Shown piece after piece: positions 1 to 8,971 of a DNA stretch of 58,609 bases (position 1 is the stretch's first letter; every line of letters begins with the position of its first letter). The position numbers and the translations under genes were made by a program. This DNA comes from Saprospiraceae bacterium (GTDB taxonomy: Bacteria > Bacteroidota > Bacteroidia > Chitinophagales > Saprospiraceae): contig JABSSL010000026.1 in NCBI GenBank assembly GCA_013214355.1, positions 1-58,609 of the forward strand, written 5' to 3'. Under the pieces are notes generated by a model. It saw nothing but the letters and a program-made list of their open reading frames with translations, had not been told where the DNA came from and made no database searches.

Positions 1-85
1 TCTCAATGCTTTTTACCCTAAGTTAACACCTAAGCCAATTTTGGAGAAATATTATTTACTCATTCCTCTAAATATCGACCAATCC

Positions 86-114
86 ACTTCCGAAGTCTTG
101 AAGACTGCGGAAGT
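86..114. terminator. Stem-loop downstream of the first gene
   Basis: A nearly continuous hairpin: outer arms ACTTCCG (86-92) and CGGAAGT (108-114), inner arms AGTCTT (94-99) and AAGACT (101-106), with a one-base loop. It sits 20 bp past the stop of the leftward gene ending at 134, so a terminator or mRNA 3'-end stabiliser is likely. There is no clear T-run, so factor-independent termination is uncertain. Confidence 0.45.
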
Positions 115-133
115 CTAAGTGCCACACAGGTAG

Positions 134-1093
134 CTACCCTCCAACCATGCCAAATGCCTTACTCATCGCAGCATGAGTAGTCTTCAAAGCAGCGTCGTCT
201 TCCATATCTCGCAAAGGCTGATTAAAAGGTTCGGCGCGGACGGGACCATCATAGCCCATTTGTATCAAAGCTTCCAAGAATGCTTTTACATCCACTACAC
301 CGGTAGCTGCAGGAAGTTCTCGCTTGCCATCAATCTGGTCATCGGCGGAGAAGCCACTGCGAGCATCATTGAGGTCAACGGTTACGACATCCCCTTTATC
401 TAGGCTCAGTAAATCCGCTACCGTTTCTCCAGCACAATACCAGTGAAAGCTATCCAGCTGAATACCGACATTATCTTCTCCGATCGCTTCAATCAGTTCT
501 TTGGTCTCCGTCATAGTGCGGATGAAGGAGAATCTATCTCTTGCCATCAAAGTCTTTGGCCCTACATACTCCAAGCCCAGTTTCATGCCATAGTGCCCGA
601 TGATGTTGGCAGTTTCCTTGAGGCGACTGGCATGCTGTTTGAAGTTCTCTCGATAACTCAAGTCTTTATGGGTAGGCATGATCCAGGTGCCCATGCCCTT
701 CACGCCAAAACGCTGGCAGGCCTTGGCTAAGTCCGGCAGTTTGGCTAGATCCTCACGGAAACGCTGCTCACTTTCCCGAAACTGTATCGGCAAACCGGCT
801 ACTCCAAAGCTGATATTATTGGCCTTCATTTTATCTAAATAAACACTCGATGCCTTCTCTGACATAGCAGCCAAATCGCTAGGCATCCCGACTATAGCCT
901 CAAATCCGTATTTGATCGCCATATCGAGCAGATCCGCTTGATTAGCACCCACCCCAATCGCTCCCGGATTGAGGCACATCTTGAATTTGCGTTTCCCCAT
1001 CATTTTATTTTGTCCCATTATAAATGCACTAGGGGCCAGACTACTTACCGCAGCCACTGTTCCCGTTTTTTTCAAAAATGATCGACGTTCCAT
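134..1093 (-). CDS. Exported sugar phosphate isomerase/epimerase-like TIM-barrel protein
   Basis: A 319-residue protein of the xylose isomerase-like TIM barrel family (AP endonuclease 2 type). The N-terminus has a Tat-like signal (RRSFLKK, residues 3-9, then a hydrophobic stretch), as in many exported Bacteroidota enzymes of this family. Candidate metal ligands are visible: E175 in GLEYVGP, D214 and H217 in QLDSFHWY, and E288 in VRAEPF. The family isomerises or epimerises ketoses and keto-acids; the substrate cannot be read from the sequence. It is the last gene of a leftward cluster, six bases after an enolase-superfamily enzyme, which suggests a shared catabolic route. Another paralogue of the same family lies at 5019-5972. 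Confidence 0.85.
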   Translation of the reverse strand: MERRSFLKKTGTVAAVSSLAPSAFIMGQNKMMGKRKFKMCLNPGAIGVGANQADLLDMAIKYGFEAIVGMPSDLAAMSEKASSVYLDKMKANNISFGVAGLPIQFRESEQRFREDLAKLPDLAKACQRFGVKGMGTWIMPTHKDLSYRENFKQHASRLKETANIIGHYGMKLGLEYVGPKTLMARDRFSFIRTMTETKELIEAIGEDNVGIQLDSFHWYCAGETVADLLSLDKGDVVTVDLNDARSGFSADDQIDGKRELPAATGVVDVKAFLEALIQMGYDGPVRAEPFNQPLRDMEDDAALKTTHAAMSKAFGMVGG

Positions 1094-1099
1094 ATGTTG

Positions 1100-2530
1100 T
1101 TACTTATTAGTACTTGCAAACATTTCTTCATAATGAGGCGAAGGCTTCAGAATTCCACCGCTGTCCGCAAAAAAGTCAGCCTCCGTCAGATACACTCCTT
1201 GCTGAGGTAATACCCAACTCGCATCAGGCATGGGATGATAGCTTTTCATTCGATCCCAATACTTGTAATTTTGCCAGCCATTGGTCTCCTGCATCCCCAT
1301 CTTCCAGTTAGGGAAAGCGGGTAGGCGAGCCGCTACGACCTTATTCCATTCTACCAAAATAGGATTTACCGTTAGATCTGCACAAAAACAAGGGGTTTGA
1401 TTTTCGTAGGCCACTTGCGCAATCTTCATCGTCATGCTTAAAGTTTTGGCTACAGCCTTCACTGCAATGGCATTGTAGCCCTGTTGTATGCGGGTCAAGG
1501 CATCCTCATCAGTGTGAGCGCTTTCGTCAGCTGCTACACGTGGGCCACGAGCTGTAAGCTCCCGAACATCTTCTTGATTCCGTTCCCCAAAGGGCTCCTC
1601 TAGAACAGCAATTTGCTCCAATGCACCAATCTTTTCCGCGTAATCCAAGAACTCATGTAGGGTCTCTTGTTTATCATAGCGGCCATTGGCATCAAAATAA
1701 TAAGGAATCTTCCCATCGGGAGAATGAGGGGTTTCGTAATGTCCAATCGCCTCGTGGATGGCTTTCAAAAAGGCTTTATCTTTTTCCAGCATCTCCTTTT
1801 GATCCCCCGGCGCGCCAATTTTGATTTTCATGATAAAGAAACCATCGTCCGCCATTTGCTTGATCGTTTCTATTGGCGTGCCATAACCCAGAGCAGGAAT
1901 CGCCACAACCTTCTCGTGTTTAGCTGATAAGCCAGGTTGATAACTAGCAGGGATCAACTCATCGAAATGAGTCATACCATTTTCTTTAGCATACAATACC
2001 CAAGCCGCATTGTCCACGCCTACTAAGGCATTTAGGGCAAAAGTTTTCCTCAGGTTGGGATTGCGGGTAATCTGTTTCCCGTAGGCGTATACTTCTTCTA
2101 ATACATTGTCTAATAAACTAATGGGGTCAGTAAAGGATTGTCCCTTGATTAGCTGTAAAGCGCGCTCGCTCATGGCGTACATGAGCGCGTTGCCGCCGTG
2201 CTGGGTATGGGCGGCAAATACGCTAGCATCAGACCATAATACACTTTGTACACCTATCCCAATTCCATGTTGTCCTGATTCACTTTCGAGGTAGGCCAGC
2301 GTTTGCCAAATGTTATCTAAGGAGCCTCCTTTGAAACCAAAGGGCTGCGCCAAAGGCTCCCGCTCAAAATTAGAATCTACAGCTACGACCTTGATGCTTT
2401 TAGCGGTACTTGAATCCTCCATAGTTTTTTCGGTTAAACAAGAAACACCGCTGAGTGTCAAGGCGAGCCCCGTGCCCGTTTGTTTGACAAAAGTGCGGCG
2501 AGAGATGTGCTTGTTGGTTGGTTTTTTCAT
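1100..2530 (-). CDS. Mandelate racemase/muconate lactonizing enzyme family protein, exported
   Basis: A 476-residue enolase-superfamily protein. The N-terminal segment RRTFVKQ followed by a hydrophobic stretch is a Tat-like signal; a cysteine at residue 31 could be a lipid anchor, although the lipobox is not ideal. The barrel carries the MLE-type KxK acid/base motif (K235, K237 in MKIKIG), a metal aspartate D280 in FDANG, glutamates E311/E312 in LEEPF, D335/E336 in ADES, and a second-side lysine at K358. These enzymes abstract an alpha-proton next to a carboxylate, giving racemisation, dehydration or cycloisomerisation. The substrate is unknown. The gene is six bases upstream of the TIM-barrel isomerase at 134-1093, so the two are very probably co-transcribed. 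Confidence 0.85.
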   Translation of the reverse strand: MKKPTNKHISRRTFVKQTGTGLALTLSGVSCLTEKTMEDSSTAKSIKVVAVDSNFEREPLAQPFGFKGGSLDNIWQTLAYLESESGQHGIGIGVQSVLWSDASVFAAHTQHGGNALMYAMSERALQLIKGQSFTDPISLLDNVLEEVYAYGKQITRNPNLRKTFALNALVGVDNAAWVLYAKENGMTHFDELIPASYQPGLSAKHEKVVAIPALGYGTPIETIKQMADDGFFIMKIKIGAPGDQKEMLEKDKAFLKAIHEAIGHYETPHSPDGKIPYYFDANGRYDKQETLHEFLDYAEKIGALEQIAVLEEPFGERNQEDVRELTARGPRVAADESAHTDEDALTRIQQGYNAIAVKAVAKTLSMTMKIAQVAYENQTPCFCADLTVNPILVEWNKVVAARLPAFPNWKMGMQETNGWQNYKYWDRMKSYHPMPDASWVLPQQGVYLTEADFFADSGGILKPSPHYEEMFASTNK

Positions 2531-2556
2531 TTTATGAATTGACTTATCTTATACGC

Positions 2557-4836
2557 TTATGGCTTCTGATTGAGGGTATACCAAGCTTCCCCCGCCCAAA
2601 GGGGCGCTCCTTTGTCACTTTGCAGTTCTTCGTTGAGTAGAAGATAGATGACAAAACCTTCTTTCATTCCCGGCACCTTCAACTGTACCCGGCGTCGATC
2701 GGGGGAAACAGTAATAGTCTCTATTTGTAACTCCTGCTGATCTAGCTTGGGCCCGCCATAACGAGGCGTGGCTTCGTAGCGCCATTGCTCTATGAAATAA
2801 TCGGAAGCCTTCTCCCCTTGCCCTTCCGCTAAAGGAGCCGTAAATTCCACCTCGATTCCTTCTGACTGCGCCCGCACTGCCAACATTTCAAAAGGGATAT
2901 CCCCATTGGGAACCAACTTCTGTAGGCCAAATTGTTTCCCTTTCCATCCCCAGTTGCCATTCATACCTATACCTCCTACATACAGTGCACCATCCGGTCC
3001 CCATACCAGTCGATTAATCCCCGCCTCTAAACCTTGGCTAAAGCGAAAGACAACCCCTTGGTATTCTCCTTTGATCTTCTCCAGATATACTCGCTTTATC
3101 CCTCCATGCGTAACCTCACCGTGTAGCAACTGTCCCGCGTAAGTTCCCTCCTCTACTCGGATAAGTTGCCCCGGAGAGTTACCGATTTCGTTATGGGGCA
3201 ACCAAACGGCAGGAGGTGTTTCTACCTCTCCTTCATACCGATCGCCCGTCTGGTATTGACAGCCATAAAAACGATCTTTTTGCAAATGGATGATCTTACA
3301 AGCTGGCACCCACTGTCCTTGATTTTCTGCGACAAAGATTTCATCCTCTGGCCCCAGGCCAATACCGTTAGTTTGCCGCAAACCCGTAGCTATTCTTTCA
3401 TATTGACCATCCATTCCAATTTTAATAGCCGTCCCTCTATCCTCCAATTGTACTTCATGACTCATCAGGCGCATTGCCAGTCCTAGATTGGCATAGAAAA
3501 AGCCATCCCTGTAAGCTAAACCATAGGAATATTCATGGAAATCTGGCCGTACCCCAAAGGCATCACAGATCGTTCTATACTCATCAATAATTCCATCCTG
3601 ATCCTCATCTATCAATTGAGATAGTTCTTGTTTCTGAAGCACAAAAATATCCTCATCAACCACCTTTAAACCGAGCGGTTCGGAGAGCCCCGAAGCTATG
3701 CGCTCAATCGTAATCTGATTAGTATCACCACTTTCTACTCCTTTTAATGCATAGAGCGCTCCAATAGAATCCCAAGTAGTTAACAGCAGTCGCCCATCGG
3801 GATGGAAGTCCATCGCGCCTACCCGCGGCTGAAACCAAGCTGGCCGAATAGCTTGTAAGTTAAAGGAAGGGTGTACTGCCTCAAGGGAAGCGCCGAAGCC
3901 AGGTTTCTTGGGTTCCACCGTCCTTTGGGGCCTTGGTGAACGTTTGGCTTTAGCGTTATCCTTAGGCTGTAAAGAAAGGATATACTTGAGCATGTTTCGA
4001 ATGTCCTTCTCGGCCAATTGCGGATGTGGACTCATCGGTACTTCTCCCCAAACCCCTCCTCCTCCTTCTCTCACCTTTTTCACCAATTGGACAAATTCTT
4101 CTGTATCGGATCCATAACGATTAGCAATAGCTTGGTAGGAAGGGCCTATCGTTTGCTCCTCCATACGATGGCAGGTGTTACAGCCACTCCGATCTAGCCA
4201 ATATTGGCTATTGTTGCCGGAAGCTTGGCGAGGGGGTGACTTCGGCGTCGGAATAGTGGAAAAGCCTTGTTCGATCACCGTTTCACCGTCAGCCTTCAGT
4301 GGGAAACCTTGATAGGAAAGCTTTGCTCCTTTGGGAATGCCTTGTACACGTATGATGCGCTGAAAAACCAAGCTATCCTCTCCTTGAGCGCGCCAATCTG
4401 GTTCTTCTGATATTAAAATGTCCTGCTCCGCCCACGCTAGTGTATATTGAAGTCTAATTCGGTTATTTTGGATTTGGTACCCCTTGAATTGAGGTTGAAG
4501 CGTAGCTTCATTATTGTCCCCTTGGATATGCCAAGTTTTTTCTTCTGGCATCTGCTCCCAATAAGGCGTGCCCCAGGTAGTGGGCTGCACCGTCTTTATA
4601 TCATTAAAAGCTGCCCCATCCCAAAAAACGCCCCCTTGCCACAACTTATACAAGCCACATTTTTCTACATCATAGGCAGCATATCGATTGGGGGCCAGGG
4701 CTAAGGTGAGCATCCTTGGCCTTTGATCTAGTACTGACCGTCTTGCCCAATGCGCATAGGGCCGCTGCGGATCATGCTCCTCCGGCCGACAGCTTCCTAG
4801 TACCAGTATTGTAAATAAAAGAACACCGATTCTCAT
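2557..4836 (-). CDS. Cytochrome c / glucose-sorbosone dehydrogenase-like propeller lipoprotein
   Basis: A 759-residue predicted lipoprotein (signal peptide with LVLGSC, lipidated C16). Residues about 30-200 form a beta-rich domain, then a class I cytochrome c domain with CNTCH at 219-223 and a candidate axial methionine M268 in VPMSPHP. From about 330 there is an NHL/sorbosone-dehydrogenase-like beta-propeller containing a calcium-like DEDQDGIIDE loop. Proteins of this architecture are predicted periplasmic PQQ- or haem-linked sugar or polyol dehydrogenases. Whether this one binds a cofactor in the propeller is unknown. It lies 26 bp upstream of the enolase-superfamily gene and shares its strand, consistent with an oxidation step feeding the isomerases and dehydratase. 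Confidence 0.75.
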   Translation of the reverse strand: MRIGVLLFTILVLGSCRPEEHDPQRPYAHWARRSVLDQRPRMLTLALAPNRYAAYDVEKCGLYKLWQGGVFWDGAAFNDIKTVQPTTWGTPYWEQMPEEKTWHIQGDNNEATLQPQFKGYQIQNNRIRLQYTLAWAEQDILISEEPDWRAQGEDSLVFQRIIRVQGIPKGAKLSYQGFPLKADGETVIEQGFSTIPTPKSPPRQASGNNSQYWLDRSGCNTCHRMEEQTIGPSYQAIANRYGSDTEEFVQLVKKVREGGGGVWGEVPMSPHPQLAEKDIRNMLKYILSLQPKDNAKAKRSPRPQRTVEPKKPGFGASLEAVHPSFNLQAIRPAWFQPRVGAMDFHPDGRLLLTTWDSIGALYALKGVESGDTNQITIERIASGLSEPLGLKVVDEDIFVLQKQELSQLIDEDQDGIIDEYRTICDAFGVRPDFHEYSYGLAYRDGFFYANLGLAMRLMSHEVQLEDRGTAIKIGMDGQYERIATGLRQTNGIGLGPEDEIFVAENQGQWVPACKIIHLQKDRFYGCQYQTGDRYEGEVETPPAVWLPHNEIGNSPGQLIRVEEGTYAGQLLHGEVTHGGIKRVYLEKIKGEYQGVVFRFSQGLEAGINRLVWGPDGALYVGGIGMNGNWGWKGKQFGLQKLVPNGDIPFEMLAVRAQSEGIEVEFTAPLAEGQGEKASDYFIEQWRYEATPRYGGPKLDQQELQIETITVSPDRRRVQLKVPGMKEGFVIYLLLNEELQSDKGAPLWAGEAWYTLNQKP

Positions 4837-4866
4837 TCCAATAATTTATATTGCGCTAGATATGCT

Positions 4867-4972
4867 GGTGAAAACACCAACAAGGGCTAGCGGTCTAGGC
4901 CTTTGTTGATAGTCTATATACCAATCCTCATCTCAATAATTTATTTCCCAAGCCACTGTTGGTGTTTTCACC
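4867..4972. repeat. 16-bp inverted repeat in the promoter region of the 2557-4836 gene
   Basis: GGTGAAAACACCAACA at 4867-4882 is repeated exactly in inverted orientation at 4957-4972, about 75 bp apart. Each copy contains its own GGTG-N4-CACC dyad. The octamer CACCAACA occurs a third time at 5004-5011. The cluster fills the 182-bp gap upstream of the cytochrome/propeller gene and downstream of the second TIM-barrel gene, so it is a candidate operator array or transcript structure. Confidence 0.4.
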
Positions 4973-5018
4973 GACAGTCCCCTTGATCTTTCTCTATATT
5001 TTTCACCAACAAAGTATC

Positions 5019-5972
5019 TTACGATGCTTGCCACGTCTCCTGCAGCCACTTTAAGTCCTTTTTCATAAACTCAAATACCTGTTGTTGATCCTTCTTGCTT
5101 ACTTGCTTCGCACCATGCTCCGCCCCTCCGCCGATAGGATACTCTAAGTGCAAGCTAACCGGAACCTTAATGTTGTATTTTTTTAACAAAGAGAAGTACT
5201 TTGGAAAATCCACCATACCTTCCCCAAGCGGCGTGTTGAGCAGCTTCCATTTTCCTCCTTTTTTCTCCCACCTGAAGTCCTTAGCTACAATAGAGTGAAT
5301 ATGATCTTTGATCAAGCGAAGTCCTGTTTCCCAGGATTGCCCTCCTTCTACCACGGCATGGCGGATATCATATTGGCATCCTGCATATGCCGGATCTATT
5401 CCCTGGAGAATTTGCCAAATATCCCATATGGAGGCTCCAATCTTTTTCCCTGCGTGATTTTGGTAGGCCCCTTTCAGGCCCAATTTCTTATTCCATTTCG
5501 CCAGGCGCTTGAATTGCTTATTAGCTGACTTGATATCTTGGGGGATATTCCCATCTTTAGAAAAGCTGTAATAGCCCAGTCGATAATGCTTAATTCCCGC
5601 CTCCGAAGCCGCAGTCAACACTTGTTGGCTTACCTTTTCTTCAACATTGAGCAAATTACTAACCATATGAGTCGCTAATAAGCCCGACCCTTTGATTGCT
5701 TCTACTGCTTTGGGAAGATCACTGACAACATTTTCAGGCAACACATGTCCCTTAGGTCTTACCGTAAGTTCAACCCCGGCAAAGCCAATGTCTGCTGCCG
5801 CGGCAGCCATATCTTTATAGGAAAGAAATTGTAAATGCTTTGAGAAAATATGGACCTCCAATGAATCGGCTTTCGTAGAAGGCCAAGCAGATAAGAAATT
5901 CGTAAAGGGCAATACACTAGCGGTTAGCCCTACTTTCTTAAGAAAGGTTCTTCTTGATGGTTGGTTTTTCAT
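5019..5972 (-). CDS. Exported sugar phosphate isomerase/epimerase-like protein (second paralogue)
   Basis: A 317-residue xylose isomerase-like TIM barrel protein if translation starts at the ATG at 5972, which gives the usual Tat-type N-terminus MKNQPSRRTFLKK. An in-frame ATG at 6002 would add ten charged residues before the signal and is less likely. The segments GAYQNHAG, CQYDIRHA and SLHLEYP supply the polar residues expected at the metal site. It shares family and export signal with the gene at 134-1093 but is clearly divergent in sequence. It is on the same strand as the three genes downstream, separated from them by an intergenic region rich in inverted repeats, so it may head the cluster or be regulated separately. 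Confidence 0.8.
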   Translation of the reverse strand: MKNQPSRRTFLKKVGLTASVLPFTNFLSAWPSTKADSLEVHIFSKHLQFLSYKDMAAAAADIGFAGVELTVRPKGHVLPENVVSDLPKAVEAIKGSGLLATHMVSNLLNVEEKVSQQVLTAASEAGIKHYRLGYYSFSKDGNIPQDIKSANKQFKRLAKWNKKLGLKGAYQNHAGKKIGASIWDIWQILQGIDPAYAGCQYDIRHAVVEGGQSWETGLRLIKDHIHSIVAKDFRWEKKGGKWKLLNTPLGEGMVDFPKYFSLLKKYNIKVPVSLHLEYPIGGGAEHGAKQVSKKDQQQVFEFMKKDLKWLQETWQAS

Positions 5973-6046
5973 TATTTTGTTTTCCCGTTTTAGAAGCTGC
6001 ATGATAAAACAGCTCTTGCGGTAATTCTTAAAACTACTGATTTTTG

Positions 6047-6688
6047 ATGGAAAACTATTTAGCAGCTACCTATTACTTTGACTTTGAGCATCCGACGATG
6101 CAGGCTTTTGTAGGGAAAGTGACGAATGATACCATGACGCAAAAAGAAAAGGCTATAGCACTCTACTATGCCGTGCGGGATGGTTGGTTTTATAATGCCT
6201 ATCAGCTGCATACCGAAAAAGAAGAATTCCGCGCTAGCTTTATTGCCACCAGAGAGCAAGGGCACTGTATTGACAAAGCAACGCTTCTGATCACTTGCTT
6301 GCGAGGCGTTGGCATTCCTGCCCGATTGCATTTAGTTAAAGTAAAAAATCATATTGCTGCAGAGAAGATTATTGAGCGTTTTGGTACGGATGAGCTTACA
6401 CCTCATGCCTACGTCGAACTGTATTTGGAAGATAAATGGGTGGGCGCTACGCCAGCCTTCAATAAGGCACTTTGTGAAAAGCTGAATGTAGATCCATTAG
6501 AATTCGATGGAGAAAACAATTCCCTATTTCAAGCCTTTAGTCGTTCTGGCGAGAAGTTCATGGAGTATCTGGCTGACTACGGATTCTTTGATGACATTCC
6601 CTTTGATTTTATCCGCCAAAATATGATCGAGCACTATCCAGGAATGGCTGCTTTCTATGCGGCTGGTAAACACTTGGATTTGAGTTAA
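6047..6688 (+). CDS. Transglutaminase-like superfamily protein
   Basis: A 213-residue cytoplasmic protein with a transglutaminase-like fold. The first ATG is at 6047; a TTG three bases upstream is not needed. The nucleophile motif is EQGHCIDKATLL with C74, and the histidine is H120 in TPHAYVEL. The third residue of the usual triad, an aspartate after the following strand (normally VDPT), is replaced: the segment reads WVGATPAFN. Either another residue completes the triad or the protein acts differently from classical peptidase/transglutaminase relatives. It is transcribed divergently from the cluster to the left with only 74 bp between the starts. No signal peptide is visible. Confidence 0.7.
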   Translation: MENYLAATYYFDFEHPTMQAFVGKVTNDTMTQKEKAIALYYAVRDGWFYNAYQLHTEKEEFRASFIATREQGHCIDKATLLITCLRGVGIPARLHLVKVKNHIAAEKIIERFGTDELTPHAYVELYLEDKWVGATPAFNKALCEKLNVDPLEFDGENNSLFQAFSRSGEKFMEYLADYGFFDDIPFDFIRQNMIEHYPGMAAFYAAGKHLDLS

Positions 6689-6891
6689 GCAGGGCCAAAC
6701 ACAACATTCCTTTCTTCCTTACTTTCCAATGCCATTTTTAGGCAGCATGCACAAGAAGCAAAAAGATTTTGCGTTCTAAAAGCTATCTTTGTCGCCATTA
6801 ACAGATAACAGGGAGTTATTTCTTTTGTAAGAAGGATAAGGGGATTCTGGATAAAGAGCATCTTACATGAGAAAGCGTCGGATAATAGCTT

Positions 6892-7791
6892 ATGAGCGCC
6901 TTAATTTACTATATCGCGTTACCATTTATCTATTTACTATCCATTTTGCCATTTTGGATACTGTACCGGATATCGGATATCATGTTCATTCTGGTTTACC
7001 ATGTCATCGGGTATCGCAGAAAGGTGGTTCTAGATAATCTGCGCAACTCCTTTCCAGAAAAATCAGAAACTGAAATCCAACAAATCTCCAAGCGTTTTTT
7101 TCAATACTTCTGTGATCTGATTCTGGAGACTATTAAGACCTTGACCATTTCCCCTGAAACGGTGAAGAAGCGTTTAGCTTTTGATGACCCCGCCCTTTTA
7201 ACCCAATATTGCGAAAAAAAGCAGAGCATCATTCTTATTCTAGGTCACTGGGGAAATTGGGAATTAGCAGGAGCTCGCTTTGGGGTAGAACCTGGCATTC
7301 ACCAATTGTATGTTATTTATCACCCACTTAAGAACAAGTACTTTGATAGACTGGTCTACCATATGCGTACTCGCTTAGGTAATAAGTTGTACGCTATGAA
7401 AAAGACCTTAAGAGGAATGGTAGGGAATCGCAAAGAAGTCACCGCCACCGCTTTTATTGCGGACCAAACTCCTTCGCCGGATAATGCTTTCTGGCTCACT
7501 TTTCTCAACCAGGATACGCCCATTTTCATGGGTACGGAGAAAATTGCCCAAAAATTCAACTATCCGGTGGTATACATGTCCGTTCGGCGTGTCAAGCGCG
7601 GTTATTACGAAATTGAGAGTGAGCTACTATTTGACAACCCGAAAGAAACCAGTGAACACGAGATATCCATTCGACATACGGCGCGATTAGAAGAAGATAT
7701 TCGATCGCAACCGGAGCTTTGGCTTTGGACACACCGTCGATGGAAACATAAAAGACAGCAGTACAAACATGACCAGCAACCAACTCATTAG
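6892..7791 (+). CDS. Lipid A biosynthesis (LpxL/HtrB-type) lysophospholipid acyltransferase
   Basis: A 299-residue inner-membrane-associated acyltransferase of the LpxL/LpxM (HtrB/MsbB) family. The N-terminus (residues 1-40) is a hydrophobic anchor with a YRRK flank. The catalytic HX4E motif is HWGNWE (H119, E124), preceded by the hydrophobic strand IILILG. The family transfers acyl chains onto lipid A or related lipids at the cytoplasmic face. In Bacteroidota homologues are also linked to flexirubin, aminolipid and ornithine lipid pathways, so the acceptor is not certain. Its last 23 bases overlap the next gene, a fatty acid desaturase, indicating translational coupling and a joint role in membrane lipid composition. 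Confidence 0.85.
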   Translation: MSALIYYIALPFIYLLSILPFWILYRISDIMFILVYHVIGYRRKVVLDNLRNSFPEKSETEIQQISKRFFQYFCDLILETIKTLTISPETVKKRLAFDDPALLTQYCEKKQSIILILGHWGNWELAGARFGVEPGIHQLYVIYHPLKNKYFDRLVYHMRTRLGNKLYAMKKTLRGMVGNRKEVTATAFIADQTPSPDNAFWLTFLNQDTPIFMGTEKIAQKFNYPVVYMSVRRVKRGYYEIESELLFDNPKETSEHEISIRHTARLEEDIRSQPELWLWTHRRWKHKRQQYKHDQQPTH

Positions 7792-8746
7792 AGCAACTAG
7801 ACCCTTCGCTAGAGAATTTCGAAGGCTCAGTTGGTTCCATACGCTTTCTACTTTATCGTTGATGGCCGCAGCTTATTGCGTGATCTTTTGGTGCCCGATT
7901 CTGGCGCTCCAAATCACCGCTAGCATTTTGTTAGGATTGGTGATCGTGAGAATGTTTATCATTTATCATGATTATATGCATCGAGCAATTTTACAACGGT
8001 CCTGGCTGGCTAAGTTCATTTTTACCATCTATGGCTACTTCATACTAGCAGCGCCCAGTGTTTGGAGACGTTCACACAATTACCATCACAAACACAATTC
8101 AAAGCTATATAGCTCCAGCATTGGTTCTTTCCCTGTTGTAACTAAAGAGAAGTTCTTGGCTGCCAGCAAAACTGAGCAGCGGATTTATCTCTTTATCCGA
8201 CATCCGTTGACCATCGCTTTTGGTTACCTTTTCACCTTTATCTATGGTATGTCCATCCTATCGCTGGTGCGTAACCCCAGAAAACATTGGGACTCAGCTG
8301 TAGCCTTACTCTTTCACATTGCTTTAGGTACCGCTATCTATACTTACTTTGGTTGGGTAGGCTTACTACTAGGCTTTTTCATTCCTTATTTGATCAGCCA
8401 TGCCTTGGGATCATATCTTTTCTATGCACAGCATAATTTCCCAGATGTAACCTTCAAAGACAAAGAAGGATGGACCTATATATCAGCAGCCTTGGAGTCT
8501 TCTAGTTATATGAAAATGAGCCGACTGATGCATTGGTTCACTGGAAACATCGGCTATCACCATATTCATCATGTCAACGAGGCCATTCCTTTCTATCGCC
8601 TTCCTGAGGCCTATGCCAAAATACCAGCCCTGCAGGACGCCAAAACGACCTCTTTGCATCCTGCTGAGATTCGACGCTGTTTTCAATTGAAGGTTTGGGC
8701 GCCAGATCAAAACCGGATGATTGGTATTAATGAAGTTAATAGTTGA
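7769..8746 (+). CDS. Membrane fatty acid desaturase
   Basis: A 325-residue integral membrane di-iron desaturase. The three histidine boxes are HDYMH (67-71), HNYHH (103-107, followed by KHN) and HHIHH (264-268, in the segment YHHIHHVNEAIPFY). Four or more hydrophobic helices surround them. It overlaps the upstream acyltransferase by 23 bp in another frame, so the two are coupled. The protein is expected to introduce a double bond into acyl-lipid or acyl-CoA/ACP chains at the cytoplasmic membrane, possibly as a fluidity response. The regiospecificity cannot be read from the sequence. Confidence 0.9.
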   Translation: MTSNQLIRATRPFAREFRRLSWFHTLSTLSLMAAAYCVIFWCPILALQITASILLGLVIVRMFIIYHDYMHRAILQRSWLAKFIFTIYGYFILAAPSVWRRSHNYHHKHNSKLYSSSIGSFPVVTKEKFLAASKTEQRIYLFIRHPLTIAFGYLFTFIYGMSILSLVRNPRKHWDSAVALLFHIALGTAIYTYFGWVGLLLGFFIPYLISHALGSYLFYAQHNFPDVTFKDKEGWTYISAALESSSYMKMSRLMHWFTGNIGYHHIHHVNEAIPFYRLPEAYAKIPALQDAKTTSLHPAEIRRCFQLKVWAPDQNRMIGINEVNS

Positions 8747-8971
8747 ACTCAACTTCAATTTGGTAACGATTAGATAATACCCTTTCGATTTGGACTGGTC
8801 TGTTAGCAGCTATACAGGATAGTATATACGCTTTACCTGCCTATGCAATCGATTGCACAAGGAGGTTTTCAAAATTCTAACGTTCAGTCATTAAAATCTA
8901 TCACTCATCCATTTGAGCTTGGTCATGCGTAGGTTGGTGTCTTTTTTTGTATCAAAACGACCCGACCACCC

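Noticed and set aside
8879-8887. LytTR binding site upstream of the outer membrane barrel gene
   Set aside because: AACGTTCAG matches the nonamer, but no second copy is found at the 12-13 bp spacing, so a functional tandem site is not supported.
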